Assembly: GCF_024586455.1 (NCBI RefSeq)
Contig: NC_065923.1
Coordinates: 37,620,370-37,684,369, forward strand
From: Bactrocera neohumeralis
Taxonomy: Eukaryota; Arthropoda; Insecta; Diptera; Tephritidae
DNA: 64,000 bases
Direction: 5' to 3'
The translations under genes were made by a program, and so were the position numbers. Position 1 is the stretch's first letter; every line of letters starts with the position of its first letter. This document shows, piece after piece, positions 43,491 through 55,799 of this stretch. The notes under the pieces were generated by a model. It was not told the origin of the DNA, made no database searches, and saw only the letters and a program-made list of their open reading frames with translations.

Positions 43491-44783
43491 TATATACCTT
43501 ATAAATAAATTGGTCAATCTGTAAGGTTTCGTAATAAAATTCAAAGGACATACATTTTTGGTGATGATATGTTGTAATACTAAACCTGGATATAATTGGA
43601 TAAATATTCTCTAGCCCCTGTATACCTAACATAAAAAATATTTATAACAATGCGGTTCAAATTGAAAATAAAGAGCTTGTTGGAGCCTTATTTTTTGGGC
43701 AAAACTGAAACTTCGCCCTAATATACGTATGTATTTATATAAAATTATTTTATTTCCATATATAAATATGCCTTGTGTTCTTGGTTAAATATTGTTTGCG
43801 TTTTGTTTCAGCTCTTAACCGAGAAGGGTGCGATTTATATTAATTTAGTTTGGCCTTGTAGCGTTGAAATATTTTAATATTTGGAAATTCTGATTGTGCT
43901 CAACGACTGTTGTTTATAAACATACATGTGTACGTACATACACATTTGTGAAGCTTTGCTTTTACTTTTAACTGCTTACTTACATATATACGGACTATAA
44001 CAACAAATATAAATTGTGCATAAGTAAGCTTGTTGTTGTACACTAAGTGCATAGCCATCGCCGCAAAGCGTTGAAGTGCAAATACATGGAAACACCACTT
44101 TAATGCCGAGAAATGCACAAATATATTCAATTGCTCTCAAGTTGTACGAGTCTGCTCCAGAAAGCTGTATTCTGTTTATACTGGCTTCTGTATCAAGGCA
44201 TTTTTTAAGTTACCAATGCAAGACAAGGACAGAAAAAAGGGAATTTGTTTCGAAGAAATACAATTAAAGGCATAGAAAAATAAAAGGAAAAACATTATGT
44301 TTTGAACTATATTGTAATTGAATTTCGTAATGTCAACATATAATCGAAATTGTGTTAAAATTGATATATGGCAAATCACAACGAATGAGTTCTGCGGCAC
44401 AAGTTCTGTTCATATCACCGAAGCAACGAGTTACCTATTGCATTAACAGTGTTTGATAACATTTACAGCATACAGCAATGAAACTGTTGAACTTGAATAG
44501 CAACGAAAACAAAAGACGCAAACAAACATGACTTATTCTGTGCTCTCAACAAAGCAAAAGTACTCTGTTCTGTTGCTTGAAAGGCAATGCAATGTAAAAC
44601 AATACAACGAGTATATCACTTACTATTTAAAGCGCATGCAGTATTTATGGAAAATAAGTAAAGAAATGTTAGATAAATATTTCGATTTAAATTTTTGTTG
44701 TCGAAGTGCGCTTAAAACTTATTCAAAGTATTATTTTAAGTAATATATAATAATTATATGTAATAATAGTATAATTAATATAA
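43491..44783. other. AT-rich DNA, no gene seen
   Basis: Short frames only, without motifs. Confidence 0.4.
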
Positions 44784-45140
44784 CAGTGTGATCAAACTGA
44801 AAGGTGAGTTTTTAATTTATACTTCGCGTGGTTTTCGAATCGGTAAATTTTTTTTCTGTAAGTTGGTAGTACAAATTCACATGACCACTCCGAGGACACC
44901 GAAGTGAGGATATAAAAGCTGAATCGAAGAAGGCTCTGAGGATTTTTCAAAGGAGGATTATTCCAAGTGCTATGATGACTGGGGAAAATTCGTTGGCATA
45001 AGGTTTTGCAGCGGGAGGGGATTACTTTGAAGGAGATTAAAAGGACAAAATTCAGAACTCAATTCAATTCGGACACAGTAGTATCACAGTAGTATTTAGA
45101 ATTTTATGAATAGTGGAAATATAAAGTTCAACCAATATTA
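44784..45140 (+). mobile_element. mariner MITE-like remnant
   Basis: Left end 'gtgtgatcaaactgaaaggt' followed within 150 bp by sequence from the extreme C-terminus of a mariner transposase ('KCYDDWGKFVGI', and in another frame 'AAGGDYFEGD'). This is the layout of an internally deleted copy that keeps only its ends. Confidence 0.65.
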
Positions 45141-46837
45141 TTAAGTATTAAGTATTTAATACTTTTTTTAATTATGCCATATTTATAATATTATAATGCG
45201 AATATTTAACATATTTTAAAGTTGTTTATAGCAATTGTCTAAAATGGTTTTTACTATATATTTTTTGATAAATTATCATTTTCTGAACTAAAATATCATA
45301 AGAGAGCCAATAATAAATAATAACAGCACCAAAAATATATTACAGAAATATGGAAAATGTTTTGTTGCACTCAATGCCACATGACTTGATTTTCATTGCC
45401 ATTATTGCCTTTGCATTTATTGCCATTGCTTTTACTGTCTTTACTGCAATTGCTTTGGAAGGAAAAACGTCATGCATGTTATTGCATTTGCTGCTCTCAG
45501 TGCTCACATAAATATAACTGCTGACTGAAAATAAAATATTGCAATGTTATGTTAAATGAACGAATGATTTGGGATATGCTGTAAGTCGGGTTGTGCAGCT
45601 GCAGTTCATACAATATATAATAGTATTAGAAAATAAAATAATGACCAATTAAAAAAAGATCACATTTTGTAAGATGCCCATGGCAAATAATTTTGATACC
45701 AAAAACTTTAATTAGGAATAGTTCAAAGGGAAGCGAAGACAGAACATTACAAAAAGGTCCACGGAAACTAATTTGTTTCTTCATTATGCTAAAAACGTAA
45801 CCCAAGACAGTTTTCGTTAAAGTAATGAAGCTTTTAAAACGAATTGCTTAGAAGCTTTAATTTAAATGATACGCTTCCCTTTTGTACATATTTCTTAGCT
45901 ATTGATCAACTTTGTATCTCTTAACAGATTTTATGAAGATAAAACCGAATAAAACCAACTGACACAAGCTTATAATAAAATATAAAAAAATGATATAATA
46001 ATGTAATATAATATAAAATATATTACAGCAAATACTTCCATAATCATTATAGACCTCATAAAAGAAATTAAACTATTTTCATATAGATAATGATCACAAT
46101 TGGTCTAATCTTCAGTTAGTGCCTCTACAAGCAATTAGTGCATTTGTTCTCTTAAACACAAATGTTGATCTCCACCGCCTTTTCCTTCAGACAATCCAAT
46201 GTATTTATCATTCTTTTTATATTTTTCTTCCAAAAGCCTCGCAAACGACAATAATATTTAATAGGAAATATACATAATAAAACTGAACACAAAAGTAATT
46301 GTAAAACATATTTCAAAAGAATTACATTGCGTGCTTGCAATGACAATTCTATTGTGAATAATCATAATTATTATATCTCAAAAATTTAAAAAAAAATACA
46401 ATGTTGAGAAATCCTCTATAAATTTTCCGGCGAAAGCTTCATTCACTTTTGTGCCTATGCATACCTTTCCGTGAATTTAATGATTACTCGAAGGTATGGG
46501 AGTTTTGCATCATGTGCTGAATATACAAATATATGATATTGATATTAACACATAGCTTATAATGAATTTAGTGTATTTTGACTAAATAAATCCTATAAAA
46601 ACCCAATTTTCAATCAAAAATGTTCAAGTCAAAATAGAACAATTTTTTAAAGTAAGTGGATTTTTGTTAGTTTAATTTTCTATTTTCTAATGGTACAAAA
46701 CATATACAACCATACATTTCTATGGTAAATTTTCTAAGAAAATACGAACGATGTTGAGTTATTCAATGTTATCCAAAGCTGCTTATTAATTTAATTTATT
46801 TACCTATGATTTGGTGGCTTGAGAAAGCCATTTGCGT
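45141..46837. other. AT-rich DNA, no gene seen
   Basis: A degenerate 'attgcc' and 'tttgc' repetition occurs at 45,395-45,455. No coding motif. Confidence 0.4.
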
Positions 46838-47030
46838 TAAGGAATCTTGGGTGCGATGCCTGGAGGTAGTGGACATTCAACGCCTGTGCAAACTAGTATT
46901 GGCTACCAAGCGGTTTGCTAATTTATAAGTTCGAACACAGGAGTTCTTCTTTTCTATGACTTCGCAAAGACTACATATAACTGTCCACATGCGGTCTCTC
47001 TTGATCAGCCCTCTAACCTAACCTATTATT
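46838..47030 (+). mobile_element. 3' end of the LINE family at 33,982-34,740
   Basis: 'aacgcctgtgcaaactagta', 'ttggctacca', 'gttcgaacacaggagttctt' and 'cttttctatga' align with 34,610-34,690, then the UTR continues to 'ctctaacctaacct'. Only the last part of ORF2 and the UTR are present, so it is a strongly 5'-truncated insertion. Confidence 0.72.
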
Positions 47031-47945
47031 TTGTAATAGGAGCTGTTTAGTGGCCTAATCGTCTCGAAAGACCTCCTTGAGTTCTTTAGCTTACTGCGAA
47101 TGTTAGCCAAAGTGCACCAGGTTGCTTTTACAGTACTGGAGAAAATACTTTAGACTACAGAGCTAAAACGTAAATTTGGTCTACAGTTAACAAGTGGCTC
47201 CTTTATTGCTGGAACATTTTTTTCATCAATTTACGAAGGACCAGATATAAGATTATATTTTGAAGAGCTATTTCGAAAACTTATAAAACGTTCGTTGCAT
47301 AAACTCGTTAAGCTTTTTATCTAGCACAAAAAGCAAATAAAATGCTTAAATAGCTGGTTTGAAATGCAACAGAAAGGAGCTTTTGCTAGTTTCTACTAAA
47401 TAGTGAGCTCATTTATATTTCCTCTGTAATAAAGTAGAGTTCAATACTTTTCTCCATTAGTTAACCATTGCAATGTGCTTAAAATCACAAAGCTAAATTT
47501 CGTAATGGAGAAGCAAAGCTTTTTGTACCTTATAACTAATTCCAAGGTTTTTTTTGGTCGAAATGATGATAACGAGCATTATTACATGTAGGAAATGTGT
47601 GGGCGAATTGAAATAATTGTATACTTACAAAACCATAATATATCCTTTTGAATGCCTTGTTGCATGTTTTAAATGCTCTTGCTTGCTAGAAGTTGCTTCC
47701 TGGTATTTCTTTTCTGTGTGCTTTTTCTTTCAAATCCACTGGGAGTCATTATTATGTCTATCATGACAGACTAATGGAAGGGAGGAACTGAGAAAATAAC
47801 AAATGTTTGCTGTTGAATTTTCTAAAACCATATTTTTAGGTAGCTATAGCAATACTGTGCTTATGTGAAGCATAGCTTATAATACTTAGGCATATATAGT
47901 TGTGCGGTATATACATACATATAGTATATGCAATATATGTGTACA
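47031..47945. other. AT-rich DNA, no gene seen
   Basis: No motif recognised. Confidence 0.4.
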
Positions 47946-48260
47946 TTAGGGTGTCCGTTATATCGCAAGTTCTCCAAATCGAAAAAAATCTGCTACATAC
48001 AAAGCTGGTTTTAAAAGTTACAAGCATTTAATGTTGTTCATGAAATCTATGTACGAATACTCATATAGGACACCATTTCGTATGAGCAACACAGTTATAT
48101 GTAGATTGGGGATTGGATATTGCAAGAAGAATATGTCCCAAAACATGGGAGTGGACTCTGTATTCAAAGGAAACAAGAAAGCCAAACTGTTACGTTGTAT
48201 TCAACATCGCAGCCAGCAGAAACTAATCTAATAGAGAATATTTGGTCTTTAAGGAAAATT
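47946..48260 (+). mobile_element. Tc1-like transposon remnant
   Basis: 'cagccagcagaaactaatct' leads into 'NLIENIWSL', the 'NPIENxW' motif around the last catalytic acidic residue of Tc1-type transposases; upstream frames are broken. The stretch 48,000-48,100 ('ttaaaagttacaag', 'accatttcgtatgagcaaca') is a half-unit of the foldback family at 30,750-30,968, suggesting that family derives from this element type. Confidence 0.5.
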
Positions 48261-50039
48261 TAGTTGCAACTTGCCGTCTAAGATGCCATAAAAGGAAATC
48301 AGAGAGATTGAAGATCACAACGATTAGACGTCAGTTATATTAAAACAATATATTTTCTATAATTATAACATTTTTTACCAATAAACGCCACCTGTCCTTT
48401 GGAAAACAAAGACGTTGTTTTGTTGTTTTTTTTTTTTTTTTTGAATGCACTATACTTTAGTAGAATTATATTTTATTTGGTAATCTGTGATTTGTTATCA
48501 AATGTGGAAGAAGTCGATCTACAAACAATTTTCGTTATCAAAGTAAGAAACATAAATATTTGCAAAGCTGACATTCACATCGTCCAGTGCCTTAGCAGCC
48601 TGAGAAGTGAAACATAATTTAATTGAACCTTTTCGAAATGAGAGAAGGCAGAGGTATGGAGACCAAAACGCCAAACCATGCGAAAAAGCATAGCTGAAAA
48701 CAAAAGCCAAGCAAATATAGTATAACTGATTAAAATTGTCTGCATTGTGGATATTTTGAATTTAAATTTTAGATACGCATACATTTCAACAATCTATGCA
48801 AATATCGAAACAATACAATTATGCCAACTGGCAAAATAAAAAACAATGCGACAACACAGAGGCGAAATAATAAAATTAGCATAACATAATAATAGGCGTT
48901 GTTGCCACGAATTGTGCCCTTCGGAGACGGCAGACACATTTCAAAAGTATCTTCACACACACGACACTTCACATATTCGACTTACACACGCACACACATC
49001 AATTTCTCTAAGTGCGAAATAATTATGTAATCTCAACACGTGACGTACATAGAGTAGCTAGGGCTAACGGCAATTGTCAAAGTATTCACAATGACAGGAG
49101 CAAGTGTTGAGAGGAAGTGCTGTAAATACAATTACACCGGCGATCATTTAATACAAACGCAAATTGTAGCAAGCACATCCGCGACGAGTTCATTTTTGAG
49201 GCCCTGTTACCACACATAACGACACTCATTCTATATAACTGTACACCGTGACTTTTGCCATATAATTTTAGTGTTCCATAGTAACCTTTTAGATAAATTA
49301 TAATTTGCCTCACAAAGGTGCCATTATGGGGTTTAAACTTGTGAAATGTAAATTAGCGCAGTGATTGCCCGATTGTGAGAAGGAAGTTCAAGACGACTGA
49401 CACTTTCCTAAGGCAATAAATTTCAATAAAACACTAGCTCTTGCACGCTTTTATACTTATTACCACCGTGTGAAGTCATTACGATTTAATTGTTTTTCCA
49501 GGAAATTAAGCAGATTTTTATTACGATTAAAGAAGCAAGAAATTGTCGTGAATGAAGAAGTGTGAAGCTTTTTTTACACGCATAGTGGTAGGGAATAGTT
49601 TGAGGGACGTAATGAAAGAGTATGGAAAAAGGGATTAGATGGTTTCAGGCATTTTCTTTTTCTACTTCTTGGGCGTAATATAATTTATTTGTCGCGCAGT
49701 TAATAATAACTTTTCGTCGAAATTGCTGTAAATTTAATAATTTTCGTACTCTTTACGCTCCTCAAATCGTAACATTTCGTAACATTTCCCACAGTTGAGT
49801 CGGATGTGTATATTAGCAATAAGCATTTCGATTGGCTAGCATATCGATAGTACAGCACAGCTTTATGAAGGTTACATCCACAGAGACTGTACTTCATTCA
49901 CTAATCTTAAATATAGAGAGAGCTCTAGAGCATAAGAAATATGCATGTAATAATTCCTCCACTCGTTTATAGTCTGGACGCAGACCTGATAGAATCCGCC
50001 ATTAAAACGTAGATAAAAACTCTACTGAGTTGCAGCAAT
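48261..50039. other. AT-rich DNA, no gene seen
   Basis: Contains a run of 17 T (48,426-48,442). No coding motif. Confidence 0.4.
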
Positions 50040-50680
50040 ATTAATTCTGAGTGGAATGTATACAGATTTCTCAGATTCTTCGCTCTTGTGGTCACTTGTA
50101 GCAAATGAGCTTCTAGGAAGTGTGGTGGACCGCAGCCAGTAAAATCTCATACTAGAAATCGTTCAAGTGAACAATTCGAGTAACGGGAGCACTTGAACTG
50201 CTACTTACCCTGCCGCCAATTGACATTGCTGTGGAAAGCTCAGGAGGACGGAGGTAATTTTTCCACAATTTTTTTGGGCAAAGCTCTATAGGCAGGGGGT
50301 CGGTGGATAAAATAGATTACATGCCGTCACGCTTTATCTGGCAGAGAAGGCTTCAAGTCTCACTAAAAGAACGTGGATGGCTCAGACGATCGCGATTTAC
50401 CAGTGGAACTTACAACACCTACATGGACGGTTGAAAAGTGACTGATGGAGTGGGCGCCGGGATTTATTATACGGTGTTAGATTTCATGCAATGCTTCAAG
50501 TTTCCGGAATATTATCTCTACACAGAAGTCGTTGTGGCTTAGATAGCTAATAATGCAGGAAGTGACATGAAGAACATTAATATGTACATCATTAGTCAAG
50601 CGAAAATTAAAACCATAATCTCGCAACGCATATGTAGATGTAGTGGCTGCGAGCATTCGGTTTTATAAATACTGGGTTTC
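50040..50680 (+). mobile_element. LINE remnant (RT end to RNase H)
   Basis: 'ALELLLTLPPIDIAVESS' matches the post-RT segment of R1/I/Jockey-type LINEs. After frame changes come 'SRFIWQRRLQVSL', 'TYNTYMDG', 'VTDGVGAGIYYTVLDFMQCF' and 'KFPEYYLYTEVVVA', the first two RNase H motifs with substitutions (Gly-rich strand, then the Glu). Last motif missing. Multiple stops. Confidence 0.68.
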
Positions 50681-50865
50681 AGACCGGAAGACAAGCAACA
50701 ATTTTTTTTTGAAAAAAACACATATGTTAAATAATAATGTATGCGCTCCTGAAATTTTATGACTCAAGCAAGATTGACGCTTTCTAATTGACTTAATTTG
50801 TTAATTTTAAAATAATTTGAGTCACAGGTTGAGTAGTTCATGTTTAATAATGTTTAACTATTTTT

Positions 50866-51185
50866 ATACCGTGAACAGAAAGAAACATCTGATAGCCCAT
50901 AAAATATATACATACACTTATATATTTAAATTATCAGAATCGTTTTAGCAATATCGATCTGTCTCTCCGTTAACCCCTCAGTTTTTTGAGAAATCGTTAT
51001 GGGTCACTATAGAAAAAAAGGTGCCATAAAAACTGGCCGTTCAAAATCAAGTTTTTGTATGGAACATTTTTTTATTTGACAAGATATAATCACAAAATTT
51101 TGCCTGGAATTATTATTCAAAGCGACGCTATAATATTGGCAGGAAATTTTCCACATTTAACTACTATACGATATAACTGTCATAC
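50866..51185 (+). repeat. Dispersed non-coding repeat of the 'ttataccgtgaaca' type
   Basis: Starts 'tttttataccgtgaacagaa' and ends 'cgatataactgtcatacaaa'. Phrases of this sort ('ttataccctgaaca' to 'atagctgccatacaaac') are common in fly genomes as non-coding repeats. I see no coding content. The class is not known to me. Confidence 0.45.
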
Positions 51186-52754
51186 AAACAAATCAAAATA
51201 AATTTCTTCATATACCCTATTATACAATAAGAAATTCACGGTCCGTATATAGCGTGAATAGCTTCGGTGCAGCCGACGTGAACGGTTTTGTATGTAAAAG
51301 TTGCTCCTCATTATGAAGATTTGGTAATAAATAGAGACGAATTGTCTGTCTACCTTTTGATGTTGCATACGCTTCCTCTGGCGACATTTCTGTGTTTTTC
51401 AACAGCCCTTTTGAACTTTTCACTGATTGCTAATGCAAATTAATGCTACCACTGAATAACTCAACTCACCAAATTTTCTTTATATTGAATTCATTCCATA
51501 AGAAGTGCGAGAGAAAGGCAAAGGATAATTGAAGGTGTGGTAAATAGGACCAGTTACGAGTCAATTGCTCCAAATGATTGTGGCTTTTCAATTTTTTCAA
51601 AAATATTAAGTTTTCTACTTTAATACGCAGAAATATAATAAAAACACAACATTTTGAAGACGATGGGCAGTTGGCTCCGGCATCCACAAACATGAGTGCT
51701 TTAGAGTAAATCATACTAGTATTGATGTAAATAAACCTATTTCGAGTTGTGAAACTTTAGAGATAAATATTAAAAGGTATTCGAATGAACTTCACTTCTC
51801 TTACACAAATAAACATGACATGTACCATAAATAAGTGATCACCTTAAAATGATACATATGAATATCAGCAATGTTATGGTAAAGTGGCTGGTGTAATCTC
51901 GCTAAAAAGCCACAACGGCGCGATACTGAAGACATAAAGACGTCATAAAATTCTTCAATGATAAAGAAATTGCACATAATACAAGTATATATGTATACAA
52001 ACTGCTACCAATTTGCATCTCCTACCTTGAAACGTCGCACCATTAAGGGAAGGAACTGGTCGCAAAAATACTAGTTAGAGTACTATTGTATTATTATTGT
52101 ATTTTGAAATTTCTTTCGAAAGGAGCCTATCGCAACTTCAGGTTTAGTACAAAACCAGCGAGAATCAAACTTTTTATATCCTTTCGTCCAATGATGACCT
52201 AAAATGCCGAATTTTTGTGCTTGAAAAGCAAATTAAATTTTGTTGTTGACCCTTGTTATCAGCTGAAAAGCGGTTCATATACGAATGAAAGTATTTTTTT
52301 CAGTGCATATACCCATACGTACCTTTAAAAGTAACTGTAAATGTAGTCGTCAAAGAAAATGCTTGCAAACATTGCCACAAGGTGAAGAATAAAAATGTTC
52401 AAAGTAGACTATAAAAGCATAAACTTGTTCCTGTACAGTACACTCATATGACGCATGTATTTATAATACTCGTACAAGTAGCACATAGTCATATCTACAT
52501 ATTTAGAAACGGCTACAAGTACATAGGCTTTTACCGCAAGTTTTTTAACCGGCGCTGCTTTCCATTTCATGCACCTCCATCTGTATATTCTTCATATGCT
52601 AGGGTTTGAGATATTTTGCTTGCTTTATTTTGGACCATTTTGCTGTTTTTCATAACTTTTGCACGCAAGCTTATTTACTTACATTCGAATGCGAAAAATA
52701 TTTTAATATAATTAAGCTTCAAGGTTGTGGCACCTTAAATAAACCGGTAAGGTA
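51186..52754. other. AT-rich DNA, no gene seen
   Basis: Short frames only (82 codons at 51,466-51,714, minus, no motif). Confidence 0.4.
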
Positions 52755-53600
52755 AAGAGTGATCCATTTTGGGGTTCCCTACTTAAAAAAAAAATACTGA
52801 TACTTCAAATTTAATAAGAAATGTTTAACATCATACGAAGGAACATTCTTTGGCATTATTTTTAGAAGATTATCTCCATCAAATGTTGCACGCGGCTACG
52901 TCTCAGATGGTCCATCCGTTGAGTCCAATTTTCGGTGACTCGTATATAAATCCATTAATTGATGCGATGTGTGGAAAGTGGCACCCTCTTGTTGAAACCA
53001 AATGTTGCCGAGATCACGAGCTTCTCTTTCATTGATCAAATAGTCGGCTATCATGGCGCGATAACGGTCGCCATTGACGGTTACGTTCTTATCGGCATCA
53101 TGTTTGAAGAAATTTGGACGGATGATTCCACCTGCCCCCAAACTGTTATTTTTTCTGGATGAGATGGCAGCTCTTGAATTTCTTCAGGTTGTTCTTCGTC
53201 CCAAACGCGACAATTTTGCTTGTTTACATACCCATTAAGCCAAAAAAGGGCTTCACCGCTCAATAAAACTTGGCTCGAAGACGTCGAATCTTCTTCGAAA
53301 TTTTCAAGAGCCCATAGAACGAAGCGATGCTTCAGTTCTTGCACAAGCTGTATTTTATACGCTTTCAATTTAAGATCTCGACGTAAAATGCGCCAAGTCG
53401 TTCCATACGTCAGTCCGAGGTCCTGCCAAATTGCACTGAGTCGACTCTCCAACGGTTTTCGTGTACACTCTCAGCTACGGCTGCTACATTTTCTTCCACG
53501 TGTAGTGGACGTAGTCTATTCGGTCGAATGTTATGGCTCACGCGGGATCTTTCAAAAAAGGGCTATTGAAAAAATACTTATACTTGAATCACCCGTTATT
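52755..53600 (-). mobile_element. DD41D-type mariner-like element, both ends present, dead
   Basis: Outer ends: 'cttgaatcacccg' on the right (53,583-53,595) and 'gagtgatccattttggggtt' on the left (52,756). Transposase on the minus strand: 'DLGLTYGTTWRILRRDLKLK' and 'AYKIQLVQELKHRFVLWALE', then 'LSGEALFWLNGYVNKQNCRV', where the first catalytic Asp (SDEA in the family) is Gly. Next frame: 'GAGGIIRPNFFKHDADKNVT', 'VNGDRYRAMIADYL', then 'NIWFQQEGATFHTSHQ', where the second Asp is Glu. The segment before the third Asp is shortened. The N-terminal ~60 codons are deleted. Best-preserved copy of its group in the window. Confidence 0.85.
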
Positions 53601-54313
53601 AAAACCTGTGACTTCAAATTTTCGAATGAAAACTGAATGTTTTACGCTTCCCACTCTTATTATTCTTAAAACCATTGAACCATAAATGAAAAGCATGGAC
53701 TAATCAGAGCTCAGATTGGGACCATCGAAAAAGTTATCGGCTAGCAATATGATGATTCATTTTTGCACTACCGTTATAATTTTAAATTCAAACAAAGTAT
53801 AGCAATCAAAATATTCAGAAACCATGAAATTTTCATTCCAGAATTACAACGTTTATTTGAGTTGATTTTTTTGACAGATTTTGTAAGTAGAATCTCTAGC
53901 ATTACGCTCAGTTGTGTGCAGCCGCCTGGGACTTATTATTTTTCCTGAAAGTATTTTAAGCGTTTTCTACTAATTGCTCAGCGCGTGATTTACGACCTTG
54001 CAGCACTGACCCGCCTTGGGCCGCCGAAAATGCAAATTTTCTATTATTTTAGTTTATTGAATTGTGCTGGCAACGCCAGAGCAGGCATAATTTATGTGAA
54101 AACTTTTCAAAATGAACGAATATTATAAGCAGATACATACTTACGTGAATGTCAAAATAGTTTAGGTTAGAAAATTTTAGGTGTTATTTAAATTTAAACT
54201 TAGCAGCTTTGGCTTGCTTTAAACATTTATCGAGCTTTAATAATTGCCAAAATATCATAAATTACGTAACAGAAGAACTTTACAGAAAACTTTATTTTTT
54301 TGTTTCCTTCCAG
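53601..54313. other. Upstream of the neuropeptide receptor; no exon recognised
   Basis: The exons for the extracellular N-terminus and first two membrane segments of the receptor at 54,314 are expected upstream, but none is visible in this stretch. Confidence 0.4.
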
Positions 54314-55522
54314 AGTTGCCCGTGGAAATATTCCTCTTCTGCAAGATACGCGCGCTCATCTCAGAAGCGTAAGTAGCCGCCTTTGCGACTTTGGTATTAT
54401 TAGTGAAACATTATTGCTAATGAATGTTAAATGTCCGGCTACGCGATGTATTCCGCATATCAAATATTGCTACAGATACTTAAAAATATTATCATCTCAT
54501 GCCTTTCATTGCATTTGTGTAATACACTCACCATTATTATTACTATTATTGTAATTTTTGTTATTGTAATCATTATTATTCCATTTTAAGCTCGACGTAC
54601 GTCTCCGTACTCACAATCGTCGCCTTCACTATGGAGCGCTTTCTCGCCATTTGCCACCCCCTGCATTTGACCGCGATGAGCAACTTTAAGCGCGCAGTTC
54701 GCATTATAGCCGCGCTTTGGATTCTCAGCTTGTTAGGCGCCATACCCTTCGGTCTGCTCACGGATATTCAATACTTGAATTATCCCTTAAGTAAGCATAT
54801 AATTTATTTGTTCGTGAAAAATGTTGAAAAATTACACAACACTGACAGTCACAGCAATCCATAAATATTTGTGCCACTTTATATTATGCCGCTTTTCTGG
54901 TTAATTGGACAATTTTAATTCCATTAAAATATAGTATTTTATGCATTTAACTCTCAACATAAGTATAACTAAAACTTTTTGCTTTCCTTTTTTCTGCTTT
55001 GAAAAGCTGAGACGACAATACCAGAGTCCGCAGCATGTCGCATTACCCTGGAGAGTTTCCACTGTTCGAGATCTCGCTCTGCTTTTTCTTCGTCATACCG
55101 ATGCTGCTGATAATCATCTTGTATGGCAAGATGGGCGCACAGATAGGTTTCAGCACGACACTGCAGTTGGGTGAGTAAGAGTTCAAAAGCTTCAGTATTT
55201 TAATTTGATGAACTTGAAATCTGTTTATGCGTTACATTGTAATGAAAGCTTAGTTGATGAGCGTATAAAGAAGTTGTTGCGGTAGGATAAACGTAGGCAG
55301 TACGCTAGCTGCTAATACTTATATTTACATTACTTTATAATGTCCAGCCATTGGCTTAACTCTATTATTGCACAAGTCGTTAGATTTGCTTAGGGGCACA
55401 TAAGCAGCACCTTTATATTAACCCTTGCTTTCATTTCTTTCCTTTCTCTTGGCGTTCAACAAGGTTCTATGCTCCGGGAATCTCGCCAACAGCAGTCACG
55501 CAAAGCTGTAATACGCATGTTG
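54314..55522 (+). pseudogene. CapaR: CAPA/pyrokinin-type neuropeptide GPCR, four exons, frameshifted
   Basis: Rhodopsin-family receptor. In insects CAPA receptors act at the plasma membrane, notably of Malpighian tubules. Exon 1, 54,314-54,368 (after 'ttccttccag', donor gtaagt): 'LPVEIFLFCKIRALISEA'. Exon 2, 54,591-54,790: 'STYVSVLTIVAFTMERFLAI', 'CHPLHL' (DRY-type box is ERF), 'AVRIIAALWILSLLGAIPFG', 'LLTDIQYLNYPL'. Exon 3, 55,007-55,170: 'TIPESAACRITLE', then after a slip 'FPLFEISLCFFFVIPMLLII', 'ILYGKMGAQI' (fifth membrane segment). Exon 4, 55,464-55,522: 'SMLRESRQQQSRKAVIRML'. All three splice phases agree. Defects: two extra bases in 'gagag' at 55,051-55,055, and about 13 residues missing between 'EIFLF' and 'CKIRAL'. 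Segments 1-2 and 6-7 are not seen. CapaR is my best match by 'DIQYLNYPL' and 'FFVIPM'; a sister pyrokinin receptor is the alternative. A sequencing error could explain the frameshift. Confidence 0.83.
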
Positions 55523-55799
55523 GTTAAGTCAAACTCCTTTGCTTACTTTTCTTTTCTTTCACGGTTTACCCGGAGGGTAACAATTAAAAAACATTTAATG
55601 AAAATGAAGGACGATGATGTAAAAAGCTGTTGGAAGTAAAGCGATATATAACTTTGCTGCCTGCTATAACGAAAAATTATAATGTAGAACAATCATCATA
55701 AAACAAAATTCTTTAAAAAGTACATCAAGCAAGTTTTGTAAAAACTAAAAAATTTTCGAAAAGTCTGCAAATCCAAAGGAAAACAGGAAAGAATCGTAA
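55523..55799. other. Receptor intron, no exon recognised
   Basis: Follows the donor 'gttaag' of exon 4. The next exon should encode the sixth membrane segment with a Cys-Trp-x-Pro motif; none is found before the duplicated block begins. Confidence 0.4.

Noticed and set aside
48426..48442. Run of 17 T as a possible processed-pseudogene tail
   Set aside because: No coding sequence recognised next to it and no target duplication visible.
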